From Aliarcobacter cryaerophilus ATCC 43158 (GTDB lineage: Bacteria; Campylobacterota; Campylobacteria; Campylobacterales; Arcobacteraceae), in the NCBI RefSeq assembly GCF_003660105.1, contig NZ_CP032823.1, positions 1,426,001 through 1,490,000 of the forward strand: a DNA stretch of 64,000 nt, given 5' to 3'. The notes under the pieces are model-generated. The model was not told the DNA's origin. It searched no databases and was given only the letters and a program-made list of their open reading frames with translations. Position numbers and translations under genes: made by a program. Positions 1-8,878 of this stretch are shown here, in pieces (position 1 is the stretch's first letter; each line of letters starts with the position of its first letter).

Positions 1-316
1 ATTCACCAAAAAAGAAAAAATCATCAAATCCTATTTTACTCTCATCAAATAAAGCAACTTGTAGCGCAATTGGTAAATCAAAGTGTGAACCTTTTTTATT
101 TAATTCACTAGGTGATAGATTTATTGTTATTTTTAGTGGTGGAAATTTAAAATTATTTAAAAGTAGTGCTGACTTTACTCTATCTTTTGATTCATTGATA
201 CTAGTACTAACCATCCCAACTATTGTAAAACTTGGCATTCCTTTTGTGAATGTTGCTTCAACATCAATAATTGTGGCTTCAATACTATCAAGTGTGGCAG
301 ATTTTATTACTTTCAT
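1..316 (-). CDS. YifB/ComM-type Mg-chelatase-like ATPase, N-terminal fragment
   Basis: The reverse strand codes from an ATG at 316 to the window edge, so only about 105 N-terminal residues are present. They contain the family pattern of YifB/ComM proteins: a start like MKVIKSATLDS, then FTIVGMVS, then SKDRVKSAL, then ITINLSPSEL and FDLPIAL. The AAA+ ATPase and C-terminal parts lie outside the window. Family members belong to the MCM-like AAA+ group; ComM is a branch-migration helicase in natural transformation. Its neighbour in related genomes is often def; here chemotaxis genes lie between them. Family assignment is firm; the role in this organism is inferred. Confidence 0.85.
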   Translation of the reverse strand, partial: MKVIKSATLDSIEATIIDVEATFTKGMPSFTIVGMVSTSINESKDRVKSALLLNNFKFPPLKITINLSPSELNKKGSHFDLPIALQVALFDESKIGFDDFFFFGE

Positions 317-427
317 ACTCGCTCTTTATCTTTTTTTAAAATAGTACAATAATTTATAATATTATTGCAAAAAACTAAAATAATTATGATAAAATTTAAA
401 CCATGTCTTAATTCGGGGGAGAAATAG

Positions 428-2218
428 ATGTCTACAAGCAAAAAATTATTTTTAACTATGTTTTTTAATGTTATCAGTTTAATCTTTATAATTTTAGTAT
501 CATTTTTTATTGCTAAAAAAAATATTGAAATTTTAATCAATAAAGATTTAGAAAGCTTAGGTTTATCAGTATTTAACTTAAGCTCTTTTTATGCAAAAAG
601 CAATCCTAAGGGATACGAAGAAAAAGAGTTTAAAGATGCAATAAAAGATATTAAAATTGGAAAAAGTGGTTATATATATTTTGTTGATGAATCTGGAAAC
701 ATAATAATTCATCCAACAATAGAGGGTAAGAATCTTGCTTCTTTAGATTTTATACAAAAGATTATCTCAAGCAATGATAAAAGTGGAATAATTGAATACT
801 ACACCGATGTAACAGATCAAGATAAAATAATATACTATAAATATATTCCTGAATGGAAAATGTGGGTTGTTCCAGGAATAAATAAAGAAGATTATGTAAA
901 AGATATATATGTTGAATTCTTCTACAAAATTGTTCTTCTAGGAGTATTAATAATTATTTTACAACTAATCATTTTTTACCTAATTACAAAAGGAATAACA
1001 AAGAGAATAAAAGAGTTTTCTTCTCATTTTAGTGAATTTTTAAGTTTCATTACATATAAACAAAATAGAATTGAAAAGAAAAAACTTGAAGGTAATTGTG
1101 AATTTTCAGTAATGACAAAAGATATAAATAATGCAATTGATGAGTTTGATGATAAATTCAAACATGATATGAGAGTAATAGGAGAGAGTGTTTTAACTTT
1201 TGATAAACTTAAAAAAGGTATTTTCAAATGTAGAGTAAACTCAAATAGCTCAAATCCTATGATAAATACTTTAAAAAACACAATAAATGATGCATTAGAT
1301 GATTTAGAAAATTATATGAGAGAGATAGAAAAAACTCTTACATCTTACACTAGCAATGACTATAAAGGTAGAATTGATATTAATAATAAAATTGCAAATC
1401 CATCAAGACTTTTAAAAGTTATTCAAAGTGTAAACTCTTTGGGTGATACTTTGGCAAGTCAAGCAAAAAATAGTTTGGAAAATGGTAGTTCTTTGGAGAC
1501 TAATTCTAAAACTTTGAAAAGCTCTATTGAAAATCTTACTTCAAAAATTACAAAACAGATTGAAAGTCTTGAAGAGACAACTTTGGCTGTAGAAAAAATA
1601 TCTGAAATAACAAATAACAACTCAAAAAACACTACTTCTATGTCAAATTTAGCAGAAATAGTAAAACAAGCTGTTGAAGATGGTTATAAACTATCAAACA
1701 AAACAACTCAATCTATGGATGATATAAATGAAAAAGTTATAGCTATAAATGAAGCTATAACTATAATAGACCAAATAGCATTTCAGACAAATATTCTTAG
1801 CCTAAATGCAGCTGTAGAAGCTGCAACCGCTGGTGAGGCAGGAAAAGGATTTGCTGTTGTTGCAGGAGAGGTTAGAAACCTTGCAAACAAAAGTGCAGAA
1901 GCAGCAAATGATATAAAAAAGCTTGTAGAAATAGCAAATCAAAAAGCCCATGAAGGGAAAAATATATCAAATGAGATGCAAAATGGATACAAAGATCTTC
2001 ATACACATATTACTCAAACTTTACAAATTATCAAAAATGTAAGCGATGCAGCAAATGAGCAGATGGTTGGAATAAATCAAGTAAGCCAAACAATAGTAAG
2101 CTTAGATCAAATCTCAAAAGATAATCAAAAAGAGACGAATTTAATAAATGATATTTCAAATGTAGTATCATCTATGGCTATAGAAGTTTTAGAAGATGCA
2201 AAAAATAAAAAGTTTTAA
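428..2218 (+). CDS. Methyl-accepting chemotaxis protein with periplasmic Cache domain
   Basis: This is a 596-residue transmembrane chemoreceptor. A first membrane helix (about 8-29) is followed by a periplasmic single Cache domain (about 31-160, with the [13 protein letters not shown] segment typical of sCache_2), a second helix (166-187), a long linker, and the cytoplasmic signalling hairpin. The hairpin tip [17 protein letters not shown] near residue 450-470 is the CheA/CheW contact region and is intact. There is no C-terminal CheR/CheB tether pentapeptide; the protein ends in NKKF. An ATG with GGGGGAG upstream supports the start. A PAS protein follows after 27 bases, an arrangement like CetA/CetB or other split energy-taxis receptors. 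sCache_2 receptors often bind small organic acids, but the ligand here is unknown. Confidence 0.92.
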   Translation: MSTSKKLFLTMFFNVISLIFIILVSFFIAKKNIEILINKDLESLGLSVFNLSSFYAKSNPKGYEEKEFKDAIKDIKIGKSGYIYFVDESGNIIIHPTIEGKNLASLDFIQKIISSNDKSGIIEYYTDVTDQDKIIYYKYIPEWKMWVVPGINKEDYVKDIYVEFFYKIVLLGVLIIILQLIIFYLITKGITKRIKEFSSHFSEFLSFITYKQNRIEKKKLEGNCEFSVMTKDINNAIDEFDDKFKHDMRVIGESVLTFDKLKKGIFKCRVNSNSSNPMINTLKNTINDALDDLENYMREIEKTLTSYTSNDYKGRIDINNKIANPSRLLKVIQSVNSLGDTLASQAKNSLENGSSLETNSKTLKSSIENLTSKITKQIESLEETTLAVEKISEITNNNSKNTTSMSNLAEIVKQAVEDGYKLSNKTTQSMDDINEKVIAINEAITIIDQIAFQTNILSLNAAVEAATAGEAGKGFAVVAGEVRNLANKSAEAANDIKKLVEIANQKAHEGKNISNEMQNGYKDLHTHITQTLQIIKNVSDAANEQMVGINQVSQTIVSLDQISKDNQKETNLINDISNVVSSMAIEVLEDAKNKKF

Positions 2219-2245
2219 AATATAAAAATATAGGGACATTTATAT

Positions 2246-2647
2246 ATGAATGAAAAAGAGACAATTTTAGATGATTATGCTTTTTTGGTTAGTGAAACCG
2301 ATGAAAAAGGTATTATAAGATTTGCAAATAGAGATTTCTGTAATATAGCTGAATACTCCTTGGAAGAATTAATAGGAAACCCTCATAATGTTGTAAGACA
2401 TAAAGATATGCCAAAAATTGCTTTTAAAGATTTGTGGGAAACTGTTAAAAAAGGTGAGATTTGGACGGGATATGTAAAAAATGCAACAAAAAATGGTGGA
2501 TATTACTGGGTTTTTGCAACTGTTTATCCTTTTTCATCTTGTGATGGAACAAATGGATACTTATCTTGTAGAAGAAAAGCATCAAAAGATGAGATTGAAA
2601 AAATATCAAAACTATATGAAGTTTGGATAAATGAAGAGAAAAAATAA
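2246..2647 (+). CDS. PAS-domain protein, CetB/Aer-like redox sensor
   Basis: This 133-residue soluble protein is essentially one PAS domain. The hallmarks of the Aer/CetB subgroup are visible: SETDEKGIIRFANRDF, then YSLEELIGNPHNVVRHKDMP, then WETVKKGEIWTGYVKN and GGYYWVFATVYP. In Campylobacter jejuni CetB, such a PAS domain binds FAD and signals through a partner membrane chemoreceptor. Here the chemoreceptor gene lies just upstream on the same strand, so the two probably form one unit. It has no output domain of its own. FAD binding is inferred from the subgroup and has not been shown here. Confidence 0.85.
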   Translation: MNEKETILDDYAFLVSETDEKGIIRFANRDFCNIAEYSLEELIGNPHNVVRHKDMPKIAFKDLWETVKKGEIWTGYVKNATKNGGYYWVFATVYPFSSCDGTNGYLSCRRKASKDEIEKISKLYEVWINEEKK

Positions 2648-2690
2648 AAAATTAATTCTCTTAAACTTTTGTTGATTAAAAAATTAACGC

Positions 2691-2696
2691 TATAAT
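2691..2696 (+). promoter_or_regulatory. Candidate -10 element for the zinc-ribbon protein gene
   Basis: A consensus TATAAT lies 24 bases before the ATG at 2720, in a short gap after the PAS gene, with a T-rich TTGTTG 16 bases upstream. It suggests that the small zinc-ribbon gene has its own promoter. Confidence 0.45.
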
Positions 2697-2719
2697 GCAA
2701 CAAAAATTTAGGAATATCT

Positions 2720-3094
2720 ATGTCTGAACTTATTAATTGTCCAACTTGTAATAATAAAATTTTATCAAGAATGGGTACAATTTGCCCAAATTGTAATTAT
2801 ACAGTTGGTTATTTTAATGGAGAGAAAAGAAGAAAAGGGTATGGAAGACTTTTTGCTCTTACTATGTTTTCACCATTTTTATCATTTTTTACACTTGTTT
2901 TTGCTCAAATTAATTTTTATAGTTTTATTTTAGCAATTCTTTTATCAATCTTTTTGGCAATTAAATCTTGTCCTATAAATTTCAAGGCTGTTTTTGCTAC
3001 AAATTTTGAAAGACTGTTTTTTTGGAATATTTGGATTTTTTCAAATATTTTTTTAACTGTAATTATTTTTAATATTATCTCAAAAAGTATATAA
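2720..3094 (+). CDS. Small zinc-ribbon membrane protein of unknown function
   Basis: This 124-residue protein begins with a compact four-cysteine zinc ribbon (CPTC near residue 8 and CPNC near residue 22). A basic stretch and two to three hydrophobic segments follow (about 45-75 and 95-120). The organisation resembles many uncharacterised zinc-ribbon membrane proteins, and I do not recognise a named family. It has its own TATAAT upstream and is separated from the convergent def gene by a bidirectional hairpin. No function can be assigned. Confidence 0.7.
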   Translation: MSELINCPTCNNKILSRMGTICPNCNYTVGYFNGEKRRKGYGRLFALTMFSPFLSFFTLVFAQINFYSFILAILLSIFLAIKSCPINFKAVFATNFERLFFWNIWIFSNIFLTVIIFNIISKSI

Positions 3095-3125
3095 GAAGAA
3101 ATCTATTTTTTGGATTTCTTCTTAT
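3091..3125. terminator. Bidirectional terminator between zinc-ribbon gene and def
   Basis: A perfect 13-base-pair inverted repeat (3091-3103 with 3113-3125) has a 9-base loop and a T-run on the plus-strand side. It sits exactly where two convergent genes meet; the def stop codon lies at the edge of the loop. Confidence 0.8.
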
Positions 3126-3618
3126 TTTTCCACTCTTTTTCAAACTTTTGTCGTTTTGTAAAAGATAGATTCTCTATAAAAACATGTCCATCTAAATGCT
3201 CCATTTCATGTTGCCAAGCAACAGCTAAAAAATCTTCACATTCCATAGTTTGTTTTTCTCCGAATCTATTAAAATACTCTACAACAATATGTTTTGCTCT
3301 TGTAATATCTTCATAAAAACCTGGTAAACTAAGACATCCTTCTTGATATACTAGTTCTCCATCTTTGTGAGTAATTTTTGGATTTATTGCTTCTATTAGA
3401 TCTTTTTTATCTTGAATATCATCTTCATTTACAGCATTTATAATTAAAACATTTAGTGGCACTGCTATTTGAATGGCTGCTAGACCTACTCCAGAAGCCT
3501 CTATCATAGTTTCATACATATCATCCAAAAGAGTGTGAAGTTCGCTATTAAACTCCTCAACATCTTTTGATTTTGTTCGAAGTAATTTGTTTGGATATGT
3601 AATAATCTCTCTAACCAT
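3103..3618 (-). CDS. def: Peptide deformylase
   Basis: Def removes the formyl group from the N-terminal methionine of nascent proteins. All three signature motifs are present: GVGLAAIQ (43-50), EGCLSLP with metal-ligand Cys95, and HEMEH with His137, Glu138 and His141. The length of 171 residues is normal. It lies 8 bases downstream of clpP and is the last gene of a tig-clpP-def run, so the three are probably cotranscribed and serve nascent-protein maturation and quality control. The conserved order supports a Campylobacterota origin. Confidence 0.97.
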   Translation of the reverse strand: MVREIITYPNKLLRTKSKDVEEFNSELHTLLDDMYETMIEASGVGLAAIQIAVPLNVLIINAVNEDDIQDKKDLIEAINPKITHKDGELVYQEGCLSLPGFYEDITRAKHIVVEYFNRFGEKQTMECEDFLAVAWQHEMEHLDGHVFIENLSFTKRQKFEKEWKNKKKSKK

Positions 3619-3626
3619 GGTTCTTC

Positions 3627-4211
3627 TTATTTATGTTTTTCAATAACTTCATCTATAAGACCATATTTGCAAGCTTCAGCTGCACTCATAAAGTTATCTC
3701 TATCAGTATCTTTTTCAATAGTTTTTGCATCTTGTCCAGTTTGAGATGCCAAAATACTATTTAAAGTATCTTTTAATCTTTGAATCTCTTTTGCTTGAAT
3801 TTGAATATCTGTTGCTTGACCTCTAGCACCGCCTAAAGGTTGATGAATCATAATTCTAGAGTTTGGAAGAGAATATCTCTTACCTTTTGTACCTGAACTA
3901 AGTAAAAAAGCACCCATTGATGCAGCTTGACCAATACAAATAGTACAAACATCTGGTTTTATATAGTTCATAGTATCAAAAATTGACATCCCTGAAGTTA
4001 CAACTCCACCTGGAGAGTTTATATACAAATAGATATCTTTTTCAGGATCTTCAGCTTCTAAAAATAGAAGTTGAGCCACCACAGTTGAAGCAACTGCATC
4101 GTTGATTTCACCACTTAACATGATAATTCTATCTTTTAAAAGTCTTGAATAAATATCGTAACTTCTCTCTCCTCGACCTGTTTTTTCAACTACATATGGT
4201 ATATAACTCAT
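3627..4211 (-). CDS. clpP: ATP-dependent Clp protease proteolytic subunit
   Basis: ClpP forms the tetradecameric serine-protease chamber used by ClpX/ClpA. The catalytic triad is visible: Ser98 in GQAASMG, His123 in MIHQP, and Asp172 in TDRDNFM. The length of 194 residues is standard and there is no long propeptide. It lies 14 bases downstream of tig and 8 bases upstream of def. No Clp ATPase gene is adjacent, so the chaperone partner is encoded elsewhere. Confidence 0.97.
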   Translation of the reverse strand: MSYIPYVVEKTGRGERSYDIYSRLLKDRIIMLSGEINDAVASTVVAQLLFLEAEDPEKDIYLYINSPGGVVTSGMSIFDTMNYIKPDVCTICIGQAASMGAFLLSSGTKGKRYSLPNSRIMIHQPLGGARGQATDIQIQAKEIQRLKDTLNSILASQTGQDAKTIEKDTDRDNFMSAAEACKYGLIDEVIEKHK

Positions 4212-4225
4212 TTTCTATCCTAAAA

Positions 4226-5527
4226 TTATTTTTCTAATTTCTCATCAAATAGTTTAGAGATAACTTTCTCTTCAATAATTGACATTTTAATTGCAGGTAA
4301 ATATCCAGCTTCTTGGTATTGCTTAATAACATTTTGCGGATTTTGACCCATTTGAAGTGCTTCAAAATATAAAAGTTGAGTAACTTCTTGATCATTAACT
4401 TCAATACTCTCAGCTTTTGCTAAAGCATCAATAATAAATGTAGCTTTTACAGAGTTTGTAGCATCTGCTTTTAACTCTTCTTTAATCTCTTCTACTTTAG
4501 AAGGATTCTCTTTTAATTCATTTATTTCAGCTTCGCTCATAGATCTTATTTTACCATTTAGTGCAAAATTAATCTCTTGTTCAACTACAGTTTTTGGTAA
4601 AGCAAAATTGATTTTTTCAACTAATGTATCCAAAAATGTTGGTTTTAGTTCTTCTCTATAATAAGTTGCTTTTTCATTTGCTACCATTTGTTCTTTTATT
4701 TTTTCTCTTAAAGTATCAATAGTTGCATCTTTTTCATTTGGAAGCATTTGTTTTGCAAATTCATCATTTAATTCACCAGCTTTTCTCTCTTGAATTTCAT
4801 GTAAAGTTACTTTAAATACAGCATCTTTTCCAGCTAAATCTTTTGCTTGATAATCTTTTGGGAATTGAACAGTAATATCTTTTTGCTCTTCATATTTCAT
4901 ACCAATAACTTGCTCTTCAAATCCTGGAATAAATGAACCTGAACCTATTTGAAGTGGGTATTTTTCAGCTTTTCCACCTTCAAATGCTACACCATCAACA
5001 AAACCTTCAAAATCAATCACAGCAAAATCACCATCTTTTGCAGCTCTTTTTCTAGTAATTTTTTCTAATGGTGCTGATTGACTTGCAATTTCAGTAAGTC
5101 TAGCATCGATTTTTTCAATTCCAACTTCAATAGCTTTTACTTTTGGAACTAAAGATTTATAGTCACCTAAATTAATTTGTGGTTTACAAGCTACTGAAAT
5201 CTCTAACTCAACACTTCCATTATCTTTTTTCTCAAATTTAGAGATACTAGGCTCTCCTATTAAATCTTCATTTTTAACATCAAGTTGCTTTAAACCTTCA
5301 TCTAAAACTTTTCTAATAGCTTCACCTTGTGCATCTTCAAGTAGTTTATCTGCATATCTTTGTTTTACAACTGCAACAGGAACTTTTCCTTTTCTAAACC
5401 CTTGAACATTCATAGTTTTTGCAGCCTGAGCAGCTACTTTATCTAAGTTTTTTTCTATTAACTCTTTTGAAATTGTTGCTTTAATCTCAACATTTGCTTC
5501 ATCAACTCTATTTGCTTTAAATTCCAT
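4226..5527 (-). CDS. tig: Trigger factor (ribosome-associated chaperone and prolyl isomerase)
   Basis: Trigger factor binds ribosomal protein L23 at the exit tunnel and helps nascent chains fold. The N-terminal ribosome-binding signature GFRKGKVP is present near residue 45, and an FKBP-like domain (about 150-240, with FIPGFEEQVIGM) and the helical C-terminal chaperone domain follow. I start the gene at the ATG at 5527, giving MEFKANRVD and 433 residues, because GGAG lies at the right distance before it; an upstream in-frame ATG at 5557 adds ten residues without homology or a good ribosome site. It is the first gene of the tig-clpP-def run. Confidence 0.95.
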   Translation of the reverse strand: MEFKANRVDEANVEIKATISKELIEKNLDKVAAQAAKTMNVQGFRKGKVPVAVVKQRYADKLLEDAQGEAIRKVLDEGLKQLDVKNEDLIGEPSISKFEKKDNGSVELEISVACKPQINLGDYKSLVPKVKAIEVGIEKIDARLTEIASQSAPLEKITRKRAAKDGDFAVIDFEGFVDGVAFEGGKAEKYPLQIGSGSFIPGFEEQVIGMKYEEQKDITVQFPKDYQAKDLAGKDAVFKVTLHEIQERKAGELNDEFAKQMLPNEKDATIDTLREKIKEQMVANEKATYYREELKPTFLDTLVEKINFALPKTVVEQEINFALNGKIRSMSEAEINELKENPSKVEEIKEELKADATNSVKATFIIDALAKAESIEVNDQEVTQLLYFEALQMGQNPQNVIKQYQEAGYLPAIKMSIIEEKVISKLFDEKLEK

Positions 5528-5600
5528 CAAATTTACTCCGAATTTTAATTTTAGCAAATATTTTATCTAATTTTTAATAAGGATTTTCTTTAAGTAAGTA

Positions 5601-5638
5601 TTTTGTTTTAAAACAAAAGATTAATAATCTTTTGTTTT
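5601..5638. terminator. Overlapping inverted repeats at the end of the PPK2 operon
   Basis: Two inverted repeats share one arm. One pairs 5601-5609 with 5610-5618; the other pairs 5610-5622 with 5626-5638 (13 pairs, loop of 3) and covers the stop codon of the upstream PPK2 gene. They cannot form together. The longer one is a plausible terminator for minus-strand transcripts, although no separate T-run follows it. Confidence 0.5.
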
Positions 5639-6763
5639 TCTCATTTGAAGTAACTCTCTTTGAACAGAGATGTTTATATCTTCATTTGCTTCAAAATTTA
5701 ATGAGTAGTTTCTACCATCATAATCAACAGAATTTAAAATTATTTTCAAAGCTTCAAAACGAGCAAGCTGTTTATCATCACTTCGTATTATATGCCAAGG
5801 TGCACTTCTAGAAGTTGTTCTTCTTAACATCTCATATTTTTTCTCACTAAACTCATCCCACAAATCTTGAGCTTGCATATCAACTTCAGAAAACTTCCAC
5901 TGTCGAAGTGGATCTTGTATTCTTCTATCAAATCTTCTTTTTTGCTCCTCTTTTGAAACTGAAAAATATAATTTGATTAAAATCATACCTTGCCGTACTA
6001 AATCTTGCTCAAAATTTACAATATCTTCCATAAAAATTTCATGCTCTTCAGGTGTACAAAATCCAAAAATTGGCTCAACCATAGCACGATTATACCAAGA
6101 TCTATCAAACAAAACTATCTCTCCACCTGTTGGGAAATGCTCAATATATCTTTGTAAAAACCACTGATTTCTTTGTGTTTCTGTTGGTTTACCAAGAGCT
6201 ACAACTCTATAATGCTTGTTATTCATATATCTTGTAATTCTTCTTATTGCACCACCTTTTCCAGAAGCATCTCTTCCTTCAAAGATAATAATCATTCTTT
6301 TATTCTCTTTTTCTAACCAATTTTGAAGCTTTATTAATTCAATCTGATATGGTTTTAAAGATTGCAAATCATATATTTTTTGAATACCTTCAGTTAAATC
6401 TTCATGTTTAAGTTTTTTATAATCACCAACAATAGATTTTAAATAAGTATTTTCTTCTTTTAGTTTTTTTAACTCATCAACATCAATATTACTACTTTTA
6501 GAAGTTACTTTATAAATTATCTTTTTATCATCTTTGATTTCAATCTCATTTGAGTTTTTATATATAGAAGATTTAAATTTTTCGATTAAACTAATTGCCT
6601 TACTTAATGTAATTTTATCTCTTTTTTCATAACCCAAAACTTTAACATATCTTTTTTTGTCGTACTGAAATCTAGCAATATATTTTTTTCCAAAAATTGG
6701 ATGCTCATCTTTTGAAATATATAATCCACTATGAGTTGTTATGTCAAAGTCATTTAAATTCAT
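5621..6763 (-). CDS. Polyphosphate kinase 2 with N-terminal extension
   Basis: PPK2 enzymes transfer phosphate between polyphosphate and nucleotides, usually making nucleoside di- or triphosphates. The catalytic domain occupies about residues 125-375. Its Walker A is FEGRDASGKGG (161-171), its Walker B is LFDRSWYNRAMVEP (218-231), and the lid RRFDRRIQDPLRQWK is present. The first 125 residues are extra. Residues 14-66 look like a compact beta-rich module (KKYIARFQYDKKRYVKVLGY) followed by a coiled segment. The gene overlaps the second PPK2 gene by 4 bases and is translationally coupled to it. Nucleotide preference cannot be read from the sequence. Confidence 0.9.
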   Translation of the reverse strand: MNLNDFDITTHSGLYISKDEHPIFGKKYIARFQYDKKRYVKVLGYEKRDKITLSKAISLIEKFKSSIYKNSNEIEIKDDKKIIYKVTSKSSNIDVDELKKLKEENTYLKSIVGDYKKLKHEDLTEGIQKIYDLQSLKPYQIELIKLQNWLEKENKRMIIIFEGRDASGKGGAIRRITRYMNNKHYRVVALGKPTETQRNQWFLQRYIEHFPTGGEIVLFDRSWYNRAMVEPIFGFCTPEEHEIFMEDIVNFEQDLVRQGMILIKLYFSVSKEEQKRRFDRRIQDPLRQWKFSEVDMQAQDLWDEFSEKKYEMLRRTTSRSAPWHIIRSDDKQLARFEALKIILNSVDYDGRNYSLNFEANEDINISVQRELLQMRKTKDY

Positions 6764-7704
6764 TTTGTACTCCTCATTTTCTCGCTTCCTTCTTGCATAT
6801 TTTCTATTTCAACTGCACCATTAATTAAAATCTTTCTATCAATTTTAAATATTGACTCATCTTTTGATTTTCTTCCATAATCTATACCATTTAAAAGATG
6901 TCTAATACAATTTATTCTAGCTTTTTTCTTATTATCACTCTTAACAACAGTCCAAGGAGCTATTGGAGTATGAGAGGCCATAAGCATTGAAAACTTTGCA
7001 TTTGTATACTTATCCCAAACTTTTTGAGCCTCTTTATCTATCGGAGATAACTTATATTGTTTTAAAGGATCATCTTCTCTTTTTTTAAATCTTCTCTCTT
7101 GCTCTTTTTTAGATACAGAAAAATAATATTTAAATAATATAACACCAGTTTCTACAAGCATCTTTTCAAACTCTGGAACATCTCTTAAAAATTGCTCATG
7201 TTGTTCTTTTGTACAAAAGCCCATAACAGGCTCAACTCCAGCCCTATTATACCAACTTCTATCAAATATAACTATCTCACCTGCACTAGGAAAATGACTT
7301 ACATATCTTTGAAAGTACCATTGAGTTTTTTCTTGTTCATTTGGTTTTTCCAATGCAACAATCCTAGCACCCCTTGGATTTAGATGTTCAGTAATTCTCT
7401 TTATAGTTCCACCTTTACCAGCTGCATCTCTTCCTTCAAAAATAATCAAAACTTTCAAACCCTTCTCTTTTACATGATTTTGAAGTTTCAAAAGTTCAAT
7501 TTGAAGTAATGTAAGTCTTTTTTGATACTCTAAAGTCTCTTTTTTAACCCAAATTTGAACTTTTTGTTCACCATCTTCCTCTTTTTCATTTAGCTCTTTT
7601 CTAGGTCTATTTTTATTAACACCATGAGAAATTTCCTCTTGTGTATCTATCTCTGAATTATCATCTTCAAAAGCGTGTCTTACTAAACTTCTATCATGTC
7701 CCAT
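6760..7704 (-). CDS. Polyphosphate kinase 2, single domain
   Basis: This is a second PPK2 of 314 residues, paralogous to its downstream neighbour. Walker A is FEGRDAAGKGG (89-99), Walker B is IFDRSWYNRAGVEP, and the lid RRFKKREDDPLKQYK is present. A charged, low-complexity N-terminus (about 1-55, acidic then Lys/Glu-rich) precedes the catalytic domain. AAGGAT before the ATG at 7704 supports the start. It lies 23 bases downstream of nspC, so polyphosphate and polyamine genes are likely cotranscribed. The two kinases could form hetero-oligomers or have different nucleotide preferences; this is inference. Confidence 0.92.
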   Translation of the reverse strand: MGHDRSLVRHAFEDDNSEIDTQEEISHGVNKNRPRKELNEKEEDGEQKVQIWVKKETLEYQKRLTLLQIELLKLQNHVKEKGLKVLIIFEGRDAAGKGGTIKRITEHLNPRGARIVALEKPNEQEKTQWYFQRYVSHFPSAGEIVIFDRSWYNRAGVEPVMGFCTKEQHEQFLRDVPEFEKMLVETGVILFKYYFSVSKKEQERRFKKREDDPLKQYKLSPIDKEAQKVWDKYTNAKFSMLMASHTPIAPWTVVKSDNKKKARINCIRHLLNGIDYGRKSKDESIFKIDRKILINGAVEIENMQEGSEKMRSTK

Positions 7705-7727
7705 ATACTATCCTTATGTAATTTTTA

Positions 7728-8876
7728 TCAAGATAATTTTGATTTATAATCATTATAACAAAAGTTTTTTATAACTTTAAAAGAATTATCCTTATTTTTT
7801 ATAATAATTGATGGTAATTTTATACCATTAAAAGTTGTTGTTTTTACCATTGTATAATGAATCATATCTTCTAAAATGATTCTATCTCCTACTTTTAAAG
7901 GTTCATCAAAAGAGTAATCTCCAATAATATCACCAGCTAAACAAGTATTTCCACCTAATCTATATGTATATTTTTTCTCAAATGCTACTGCACTATTTCT
8001 TATCATAGCACGATACGGCATTGCAAGAGTATCAGGCATATGAGCTTCTGCACTAGTATCAAGAATTGCTAAATCCATTCCATTATTAACGATATCAAGT
8101 ACAGTCGCCACAAGGTAACCAGTTTGCCAACCAACAGCTTCACCAGGTTCCATATAAACTTCAAGATGAGGATATCTTTCTTTAAAATCTTTTAAAAGTT
8201 TAATCAATCCTTCTACATCATAATCAGCTCTTGTAATATGATGTCCACCACCAAAATTTACCCATTTTAATTTAGAAAAATATTGAGAGAAATTTTTTTC
8301 AAAATTTGCTAAAGCACCTTCAAGAGCATCTACATTTTGTTCACAAAGTGCGTGAAAATGAAAACCCTCTAAATATTGTAGTTGTGATTCATCAAAATTT
8401 CCTTTTGTAATACCAAGTCTTGAATTTGGAGCACACGGATTATATAAATCAACCTCAACACTTGAATATTCAGGATTTAATCTAACTCCCAAAGATACTT
8501 TTTTAAAAGCTTTATCTTTATATCTTTTTAGTTGATTAAATGAGTTAAAAACTAGATGATTTGAGATAGATATAATCTCATCAATCTCTTCATCTTTAAA
8601 TGCTGGACTATAAGTATGAACTTCTCCCCCAAACTCCTCTTTTGCTAAAAGTGCTTCATGAAGACCAGAAGCACAACAACCTTTAAGGTATTTTTTACAT
8701 AAATCAAAAGTTGAATACATAGCAAAACCTTTTAGAGCTAAAAGAATTTTAACTCCAGTTTCATCTTGAACTCTTTTTAAAAGTTTTAAGTTATTTTCTA
8801 AAAGTTCCTCTTCACAAACATATGCTGGACTTGGAAGTCTTTCAAAGCTTTCAACTATTTCATAATTCTTATTCAT
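7728..8876 (-). CDS. nspC: Carboxynorspermidine/carboxyspermidine decarboxylase
   Basis: NspC is a fold-III PLP decarboxylase that converts carboxy(nor)spermidine to (nor)spermidine. The PLP lysine lies in LLALKGF (Lys49), the phosphate-binding glycine run is VNFGGGHH, and the substrate-side motif around Cys307 (GNTCLAGD) is present. The length of 382 residues is typical. It follows the carboxynorspermidine dehydrogenase gene after 2 bases, giving the alternative spermidine pathway that replaces SpeE/SpeD in many Campylobacterota. Confidence 0.95.
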   Translation of the reverse strand: MNKNYEIVESFERLPSPAYVCEEELLENNLKLLKRVQDETGVKILLALKGFAMYSTFDLCKKYLKGCCASGLHEALLAKEEFGGEVHTYSPAFKDEEIDEIISISNHLVFNSFNQLKRYKDKAFKKVSLGVRLNPEYSSVEVDLYNPCAPNSRLGITKGNFDESQLQYLEGFHFHALCEQNVDALEGALANFEKNFSQYFSKLKWVNFGGGHHITRADYDVEGLIKLLKDFKERYPHLEVYMEPGEAVGWQTGYLVATVLDIVNNGMDLAILDTSAEAHMPDTLAMPYRAMIRNSAVAFEKKYTYRLGGNTCLAGDIIGDYSFDEPLKVGDRIILEDMIHYTMVKTTTFNGIKLPSIIIKNKDNSFKVIKNFCYNDYKSKLS

Positions 8877-8878
8877 AA

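Noticed and set aside
3103-5527. Prophage or mobile island signs near the integrase-like PPK2 N-terminus
   Set aside because: No integrase, att site or base-composition change is seen; the surrounding genes are core.
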